Assembly: GCA_017538895.1 (NCBI GenBank)
Contig: JAFYHY010000162.1
Span: forward strand, 1 to 48,729
DNA from: Aeriscardovia sp.
Lineage (GTDB): Bacteria > Actinomycetota > Actinomycetes > Actinomycetales > Bifidobacteriaceae
Length of the DNA stretch: 48,729 bases
Direction: 5' to 3'
A program made the position numbers and the translations under genes. Below the pieces are notes generated by a model that saw only the letters and a program-made list of their open reading frames with translations, did no database searches and was not told the origin of the DNA. This document shows positions 43,935 to 48,729 of the stretch, in pieces; position 1 is the stretch's first letter, and every line of letters begins with the position of its first letter.

Positions 43935-44606
43935 ATGCGAATTGTATATGCGGAAAAACTTGATCGTATTTCTCATGATATTAAGCAGTTAGCGCATGAG
44001 ATGCAGTCAGCGATTAAAAAAGCTGGAGTTGCTTTATTTACTTCTGATAAGAAATTAAGCCAAACTATTATTGATCATGATCGTGATCTTGATGCTTTAG
44101 AAGTATCGGTCATTAATCAATGTATGACGTTATTGGCGCAGCAGGCTCCTGTTGGTACTGATTTACGAATGATTGTGTCTACTATTCAGTTTGCTTCTTT
44201 CTTTGAACGTATGGGTGATTTAGCACGCCATATTTCTGAAGCAGTGATACGATCGTTCCCTGAATCGGCTATTCCTGAGCAAAGTTATACCGTATTACAA
44301 GAAATGCGAGTGCTTGTTGAGGAGATTGTAGATTGCTTATATACGATGTTAGATGAGCGGGATATTTCAATTGCTTCTACGATTTTTGAGAAGAATGTGG
44401 TGTTGTCTGCTTTGCATAAGAAGACGTATGATCTGGCAACTGATTCTTCGTGGTTGGGAACGTCGCAGGATGTGATTAATTTAGTTCTTTTGAGTCGATA
44501 CTATGAGCGTTTTGGTGATCATGCTGTTGCAGCTGCTCAACGTATGATTTATATTGTTTCTGGTTTTAATCCGACACAGATGCCTGAGTTAACTGATCAA
44601 GATTAA
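43935..44606 (+). CDS. phoU: Phosphate-signalling regulator PhoU
   Basis: 223 aa with two three-helix PhoU repeats. The metal-binding E/D-x3-D-like motif MRIVYAEKLDRISHDI opens the protein, and the family motifs ERMGDLARHISE (near 93-104) and YYERFGDHAVAAAQR (near 191-205) are clear. The protein modulates the Pst transporter and PhoR; no pst gene is in the window. I chose the ATG at 43935 (GAAAGAG upstream) over the TTG at 43917. Convergent with gpmA. Confidence 0.94.
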   Translation: MRIVYAEKLDRISHDIKQLAHEMQSAIKKAGVALFTSDKKLSQTIIDHDRDLDALEVSVINQCMTLLAQQAPVGTDLRMIVSTIQFASFFERMGDLARHISEAVIRSFPESAIPEQSYTVLQEMRVLVEEIVDCLYTMLDERDISIASTIFEKNVVLSALHKKTYDLATDSSWLGTSQDVINLVLLSRYYERFGDHAVAAAQRMIYIVSGFNPTQMPELTDQD

Positions 44607-44611
44607 AAATG

Positions 44612-44649
44612 TAGGGTAGAAAAACGTGGTGTTGTGTTCTTCTACCCTA
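44612..44649. terminator. Bidirectional terminator between phoU and gpmA
   Basis: TAGGGTAGAA pairs with TTCTACCCTA around an 18-base loop, with TTTTT following on the plus strand and AAAAA to the left, so it can end both transcripts. Confidence 0.75.
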
Positions 44650-44652
44650 TTT

Positions 44653-45390
44653 TTATTTGCCTTGTTGCGCGACAGCTGCAGCGCCTGCTTTTGCTGCTTC
44701 TGGATCTAAGTAGAAGCCACCTTTAACGAGTGGGTGGAGTAATTCATCAAGTTGATATACTAATGGCATTGCAGTTGGAACATTAACGTGAGCAATTTCT
44801 TCGTCTGTGAGATGGTCAAGCATCTTAATAATGGCTCGTAATGAATTGCCATGTGCGGAGATGAGGACTGTTTTTCCGCTACGTAGTTCTGGGACGATGA
44901 TTTGTTCCCAGTATGGGGTTACTCGAGCGACAACATTTTGTAATGCTTCGGTTTCTGGTACTGGGATATCACGGTATCGTGGATCATGATTTTGAGCGTA
45001 TTCATCGTCTGGGTTAATTTCTGGTGGTGGGGTTGCGTAAGAGCGACGCCATACCATGAATTGTTGGTCTCCATATTCTTGGCGTATATCACTCTTATTT
45101 TTGCCTTGTAATGCACCATAATGACGTTCATTTAAACGCCATGATCGTTGGACAGGGATCCATAAACGATTTGCTTCATTTAAGGCATAATATGCTGTAC
45201 TGATAGAGCGACGTAGTAAAGAAGTAAAAACAATATCTGGAAGGATATTATGTTCGCGTAATAAACGACCGCCGTTGATTGCTTCTTCTACACCTTGATC
45301 AGTGAGAGGAACGTCTACCCAACCAGTGAACTGGTTTGATTTATTCCATGCACTTTGACCATGGCGCAATAACACTAATGTATATGTCAT
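44653..45390 (-). CDS. gpmA: 2,3-bisphosphoglycerate-dependent phosphoglycerate mutase
   Basis: Interconverts 3- and 2-phosphoglycerate in glycolysis. 245 aa. [10 protein letters not shown] holds catalytic H10; [10 protein letters not shown], the RRSYATPPP segment and [10 protein letters not shown] (second histidine) are all typical. The ATG has no ribosome-binding site, but a promoter-like TTGAGG/TATACT pair places transcription start at the ATG (45398-45427), suggesting leaderless translation. Confidence 0.96.
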   Translation of the reverse strand: MTYTLVLLRHGQSAWNKSNQFTGWVDVPLTDQGVEEAINGGRLLREHNILPDIVFTSLLRRSISTAYYALNEANRLWIPVQRSWRLNERHYGALQGKNKSDIRQEYGDQQFMVWRRSYATPPPEINPDDEYAQNHDPRYRDIPVPETEALQNVVARVTPYWEQIIVPELRSGKTVLISAHGNSLRAIIKMLDHLTDEEIAHVNVPTAMPLVYQLDELLHPLVKGGFYLDPEAAKAGAAAVAQQGK

Positions 45391-45397
45391 ATTAATT

Positions 45398-45427
45398 AGT
45401 ATAAATTTGGCGAATGATTGTCCTCAA
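45398..45427 (-). promoter_or_regulatory. Promoter of a leaderless gpmA transcript
   Basis: On the minus strand TTGAGG (45422-45427) and TATACT (45398-45403) are 18 bases apart. The -10 ends 7 bases before the gpmA ATG, so the message would start at or next to the start codon. Confidence 0.5.
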
Positions 45428-45428
45428 C

Positions 45429-46376
45429 TTACCATGATGGTAGTAGTGTCCAGAGGATAAAAAGAGCTGTGAGTAGAATGATCGTGATTGATGCAGTTGC
45501 GAGACTGCTATGGAATGAGTGGTGTTTCAGGTTGTTAAGTATTCGCCATAAGAATGGAAGAAGACAACAAGCAAGAAGAATGCCTGTCAGGTGAGACAGA
45601 CTATACGCGCAGTAAACGGTTAAACACCAGGCGATACATTCCACACTGATGAATAGTTGTAGTGAGTGATACCATCCTAAATGTACTTCTAAGGTTCTTT
45701 TCTTATGGTGAGAATCAGTGTTGATATCACGCAGGTTGTTGACCATTAATACAATGACTGCATAGAACCCTGATATGCAAGAAGCTCCTACAGCTAACGG
45801 TGAATAAAGAGATCTTCCAAGTATAGTTGAGGAGCGAAGAACAAGAAAATAAGTTCCGTAGACTGCAAGGATTCCAAAGAAAAGGAAAACAGCGACTTCT
45901 CCCCATCCATGATACCCATAGGGATGTTTTCCGCCTGTATAGAACCATCCTGCAAGTAAGCAGAGAAGTCCTAGAAGAAAAAACCACCATGCGCGTGCAT
46001 AATAAATAGCTGCTGTACCGCAGAAACAAGCACATGCCGCCATGATCATGATGATAGCAATCATTGCACGATCAGAGAGTAATCCTGATGCTGTTAATCG
46101 TTGTGGTAATCCGGTCTGATTTTCATTCTGTACACGATGTGCATCAGTTCCTTTTTTACCGTCAGAATAGTCATTAGCAAAGTTAGCGGCTATTTGTAAG
46201 AAAAACGCAATTCCTAAACAGAGTACGGTCTCAATCCAGAAAAGCGGATAATTTACCTGCAAATGATGTGTAGTATGTAATGTTGCCCACGCACAACATA
46301 CGCCGATAATAACAGGACTGAGAGAAGCTGGTAGTGTTCGTATTCGTGCTCCTCGTAATAAAACAGACACAGGCAT
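45429..46376 (-). CDS. menA: 1,4-dihydroxy-2-naphthoate polyprenyltransferase
   Basis: Membrane prenyltransferase of menaquinone synthesis, 315 aa with eight or nine TM helices. The UbiA-family aspartate motifs are NFANDYSDGKKGTD (near 66-79) and NNLRDINTDSHHKKRT (near 216-231). AAGGA precedes the ATG. No other men gene is in the window. Most Bifidobacteriaceae are fermentative and lack the full pathway, so the substrate could be salvaged 1,4-dihydroxy-2-naphthoate or another aromatic acceptor. Other UbiA members are possible, but the motif spacing favours MenA. Confidence 0.85.
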   Translation of the reverse strand: MPVSVLLRGARIRTLPASLSPVIIGVCCAWATLHTTHHLQVNYPLFWIETVLCLGIAFFLQIAANFANDYSDGKKGTDAHRVQNENQTGLPQRLTASGLLSDRAMIAIIMIMAACACFCGTAAIYYARAWWFFLLGLLCLLAGWFYTGGKHPYGYHGWGEVAVFLFFGILAVYGTYFLVLRSSTILGRSLYSPLAVGASCISGFYAVIVLMVNNLRDINTDSHHKKRTLEVHLGWYHSLQLFISVECIAWCLTVYCAYSLSHLTGILLACCLLPFLWRILNNLKHHSFHSSLATASITIILLTALFILWTLLPSW

Positions 46377-46402
46377 CGTATTTTATCCTTCATATCTTGA
46401 AT

Positions 46403-46463
46403 GTGAACATATAAGAGGAGCCCATATTGGTGTTATCAATATGGGCTCCTCTTATATGTTCAC
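46403..46463 (-). terminator. 27-bp perfect hairpin between lysS and menA
   Basis: Arms 46403-46429 and 46437-46463 are complementary at all 27 positions around a 7-base loop. It starts 5 bases after the lysS stop and ends 26 bases before menA. No U-tract follows. Confidence 0.75.
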
Positions 46464-46468
46464 ATAGG

Positions 46469-48130
46469 TTAGCGAAGTGGTTTCACTAATGGGAATGTAA
46501 TCGTTTCTCGAATGGTTGCACCAGTTAAGGCAATTAACAGACGATCCATGCCCATACCCATGCCACCTGCTGGCGGCATAGCTTGACCAAGAGCTTCAAT
46601 AAAGTCCTCGTCAATAGCCATGGAATCTTCAATATCACCCTGCAAAACCTGTTTTGCCTGCTGAACAAGACGTTCACGCTGAATCACTGGATCATTCAAT
46701 TCTGAGTAAGCAGTTCCTAACTCAAAACCACGGACATACAAATCCCACTTCTCTGTCACACCTTTCTTAGAACGATGAGACTTCGTTAATGGAGAGGTAT
46801 CTGTTGGGAAATCACGAACAAATGTTGGTTCCCACAAAGTATGAGGATCCTCTGTATAGAAGTGATCCCACAACTTTTCAATAAGCTTTCCATGATTCTC
46901 AACATCATCAAGTTCGAGACCAAACTTTGTAGCAAGCTTCTCAAGATACTCAAGAGACGTATCTGGAGTAATCTCTTCACCAACTTTTTCAGATAATGAT
47001 TCATACATGGTGATAGAACGCCATTCTCCACCAAGATCATATTTTGTTCCGTCAGCCAAGGTAACTTCAGTTGAACCAAAGACATCAATAGCAGCTTGCT
47101 GAATAAGATTCTTTGTTAAATCAGCCATTGTATCGTAGCTACCATATGCTTCATAGGCTTCCAACGCAGTAAACTCAGGAGCATGTGTACGATCAACGCC
47201 CTCATTACGGAAATTACGATTGATTTCAAAGACCTTATCAACACCACCGACAAGTAAACGCTTTAAGAATAATTCTGGTGCAATACGCAGATAAAGATTC
47301 ATATCAAAAGCATTAATGTGCGTTGAGAATGGACGTGCTGCAGCACCACCATGAATTGTTTGCAAAATTGGTGTTTCAGCTTCAAGATAACCACGACGCT
47401 CAAAGTTATGTCGCACTGATGCAGTTACTGCCGCACGAGTACGAACCATCTTGCGCATCTTATCGTTAACAATCATGCCAAGATAAGGTTTACGCGTACG
47501 TAAATCTTCACCTAACTCATCATGCAATACTGGCAAAGGACGTAACGCTTTTGATGCAATAGCCCATTCAGATGCGAAGACAGATAATTCTCCTGTCTTA
47601 GAAGCAATAACTTTTCCTTTTAAGAAAAGCTGATCACCAAGATCAACAAACTTCTTAAACTTATCTAATGATTCTTTGCCAAGCTCACGCTTTGAGAGCA
47701 TACCTTGTAAGGTCTCTCCGCTACCAGCTTGTAACTGAACGAAGCATAATCCACCAGTATTACGTAAGAACATTACGCGTCCAGCAATGCCAACAATATC
47801 TTCAGTCTCTTCGCCAGCTTCTAATTGGCCCGCGTACTTTTGTCGAACTTCTTCAATCGTTGTTGTTATATCAAGAACAACAGGATATGGGTTAATTCCT
47901 TCTTTAAGAAGAGCTGCTCGCTTTGCAATACGCACTTGTGTCTGCTCAGAGTGACCATTTGTACCAAATTCTTTTGTGCTTGCTGCTACAGCATCATCAA
48001 CACTTTGATCATTATTGATACGCTTTTCAAGATCTTTGTCTTGGCGTAAAAGATTTTGTGCGCGTGTTACTGTTGCTAGCTGAGCTGCATCCTCTGCACT
48101 CATATTTTTACTTTTGAAATCCTCTGTCAT
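46469..48130 (-). CDS. lysS: Lysyl-tRNA synthetase, class II
   Basis: 553 aa from the ATG at 48128-48130. Class II motif 1 is near IRRNFRNEGVDRTHAPEF, which is motif 2 in this fold (HAPEFTALEAYEAYG), and motif 3 is GGMGMGMDRLLIALTG near the end. The OB-fold anticodon domain is around 110-220 (VGIAGRVMFLRNTGG). The start is uncertain: the frame is open to 48184 and another Met lies at 48103, and none has a ribosome-binding site. About 60 extra residues precede the usual LysS start (RIAKRAALLKEGINPYP). Ended by the hairpin at 46403-46463. Confidence 0.94.
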   Translation of the reverse strand: MTEDFKSKNMSAEDAAQLATVTRAQNLLRQDKDLEKRINNDQSVDDAVAASTKEFGTNGHSEQTQVRIAKRAALLKEGINPYPVVLDITTTIEEVRQKYAGQLEAGEETEDIVGIAGRVMFLRNTGGLCFVQLQAGSGETLQGMLSKRELGKESLDKFKKFVDLGDQLFLKGKVIASKTGELSVFASEWAIASKALRPLPVLHDELGEDLRTRKPYLGMIVNDKMRKMVRTRAAVTASVRHNFERRGYLEAETPILQTIHGGAAARPFSTHINAFDMNLYLRIAPELFLKRLLVGGVDKVFEINRNFRNEGVDRTHAPEFTALEAYEAYGSYDTMADLTKNLIQQAAIDVFGSTEVTLADGTKYDLGGEWRSITMYESLSEKVGEEITPDTSLEYLEKLATKFGLELDDVENHGKLIEKLWDHFYTEDPHTLWEPTFVRDFPTDTSPLTKSHRSKKGVTEKWDLYVRGFELGTAYSELNDPVIQRERLVQQAKQVLQGDIEDSMAIDEDFIEALGQAMPPAGGMGMGMDRLLIALTGATIRETITFPLVKPLR

Positions 48131-48177
48131 AGTAATAAAGTCTACCGAGATGTTGATACATGTTATTCCTGAATAAT

Positions 48178-48206
48178 TTGTCATTTATAAACTATCGTTA
48201 TACGAT
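48178..48206 (+). promoter_or_regulatory. Promoter of tRNA-Pro
   Basis: TTGTCA (48178-48183) and TACGAT (48201-48206) with a 17-base spacer, 20 bases before the tRNA. The -35 overlaps the upstream end of the open frame of lysS on the other strand. Confidence 0.55.
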
Positions 48207-48226
48207 AAATAAGTTATTTTTATTAA

Positions 48227-48300
48227 CGGGTTATAGCGCAGCTTGGTAGCGCGCCTCGTTCGGGACGAGGAGGCCGCGGGTTCAAATCCCGCTAACCCGA
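48227..48300 (+). tRNA. tRNA-Pro(CGG)
   Basis: 74 nt. Acceptor CGGGTTA/TAACCCG, discriminator A, anticodon loop TTCGGGA (reads CCG), T-loop TTCAAAT. No encoded CCA. Confidence 0.95.
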
Positions 48301-48319
48301 CTTATTAATTCTTTTTCAA

Positions 48320-48571
48320 TTAATGACGCCGTGGTTTATATCCACGTTTACGTGATACAGGTTTTCGTGAATATTCTGATGATTTAAACCATGAATAATC
48401 AGACTGTACATGATGAGTTAAATGCCATGTTCTGCAATATTGGCATTGATAAATAGTTAATTCAATATTTTGTCTAATAGAACATTGTTCAGCAGCAGTT
48501 AGTGCTTGATCTTTATTCTTATATTTAATCTTATTCGACTGAGGACATCGCTGTGGAACAAAATAATGCAT
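48320..48571 (-). CDS. Small CxxC (zinc-ribbon-like) protein
   Basis: 83 aa from the ATG at 48569-48571, which has AGGA 10 bases upstream; the frame is open to 48631 but would run into the hairpin beside the 5S gene. Features are QRCP near 9, a Lys-rich helix with KNKDQALTAAEQC, the strand ELTIYQCQYCRTWHLTHH (CxxC plus histidines, a possible metal site), and a very basic tail (RKPVSRKRGYKPRRH). It may bind nucleic acid; I do not know its function. Its location between a ribosomal RNA operon and tRNA-Pro is notable. Confidence 0.65.
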   Translation of the reverse strand: MHYFVPQRCPQSNKIKYKNKDQALTAAEQCSIRQNIELTIYQCQYCRTWHLTHHVQSDYSWFKSSEYSRKPVSRKRGYKPRRH

Positions 48572-48603
48572 TAGATAAAGGTCCTCAGTTTGGGTATTTT
48601 TTT

Positions 48604-48628
48604 GGGGGGTTGACTTGGTCAACTCCCC
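48604..48628 (-). terminator. Hairpin after the 5S rRNA gene
   Basis: An 11-bp stem with 3-base loop, 12 bases past the 5S end. In plus-strand RNA all pairs form (one G-U); in minus-strand RNA one is an A/C mismatch. T7 lies to its left on the plus strand, so in the ribosomal RNA transcript the hairpin is followed by A7, not a U-tract. Confidence 0.5.
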
Positions 48629-48640
48629 CAAGAAAGTGTA

Positions 48641-48729
48641 CTGCGGCGGTGTGCTACTCTCCCGCGACCTTCCGATCGAAGTACCATCGCCGCGCCCGGG
48701 CTTAACTTCCAGGTTCGGAATGGAGACTG
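48641..48729 (-). rRNA. rrf: 5S rRNA, 3' part (runs off the window)
   Basis: On the minus strand the segment holds typical 5S elements: ATTCCGAACCTGGAAGTTAAG (loop B/helix III), then CGATGGTACT, then GGGAGAGTAGCACACCGCCGC. About 89 of roughly 117 bases are present; the 5' end lies beyond position 48729. It implies a ribosomal RNA operon reading into the window. Confidence 0.95.

Noticed and set aside
1..48729. CRISPR array, insertion sequence or intact prophage
   Set aside because: No regularly spaced repeats, transposase, integrase or structural phage genes are seen.

Overview
The window looks like about 49 kb of a low-GC member of the Bifidobacteriaceae (Actinobacteria). This rests on gene content and order: rpmG-murB-fdxA, an AdnAB-type helicase-nuclease pair, RNase J next to PepN, and gpm, phoU, thyA and dfrA close together. 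Actinobacterial families such as MmpS-like and DUF2530-like proteins agree with it. AT-rich third positions suggest a GC content in the low 40s percent; I did not count it, and I cannot name the genus. I see no insertion sequence, complete prophage or CRISPR array.

Layout. 1-4.6 kb: pepN (M1 aminopeptidase) and rnj (RNase J), minus strand. 4.8-12.8 kb: an adnA-adnB pair for double-strand-break processing. 12.9-17 kb: a DUF2974-like hydrolase, then an envelope cluster with a two-TM protein, two MmpS-like proteins without an MmpL partner, and a secreted protein with a C-terminal anchor. 17-20.4 kb: dinB, whose 3' end overlaps the convergent fdxA, then murB, rpmG and tRNA-Met, -Thr and -Tyr. 20.5-21 kb: a small, possibly decayed XRE-type gene before tRNA-Ser(CGA). 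21-38 kb: truA and a continuous minus-strand ribosomal protein block. Hairpins divide the block into rplM-rpsI, rpsJ to rplO (S10 plus most of spc), secY-adk, and infA-rpmJ-rpsM-rpsK-rpoA-rplQ. 38-46.4 kb: an LRV/HEAT-like repeat protein, a YigZ/IMPACT protein, tRNA-Asp and -Phe, a dihydrofolate reductase fused to a low-molecular-weight tyrosine phosphatase, thyA, an OsmC protein, a double Usp protein, a DUF2530-like protein, phoU, gpmA and menA. 46.5-48.7 kb: lysS, tRNA-Pro, a small CxxC protein, and the 3' part of a 5S rRNA gene, which places a ribosomal RNA operon just outside the window.

Most of the window is translation and housekeeping. The items most worth a second look are the DHFR-LMW-PTP fusion next to thyA (folate and dTMP synthesis joined to phosphotyrosine chemistry), the structured leader and promoter of rplM-rpsI, the MmpS-like pair without MmpL, the XRE gene with tandem in-frame stops beside a tRNA, an A54 T-loop base in tRNA-Phe, and long perfect hairpins without U-tracts at gene ends. 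Function statements come from recognising families by eye; no database search was run.
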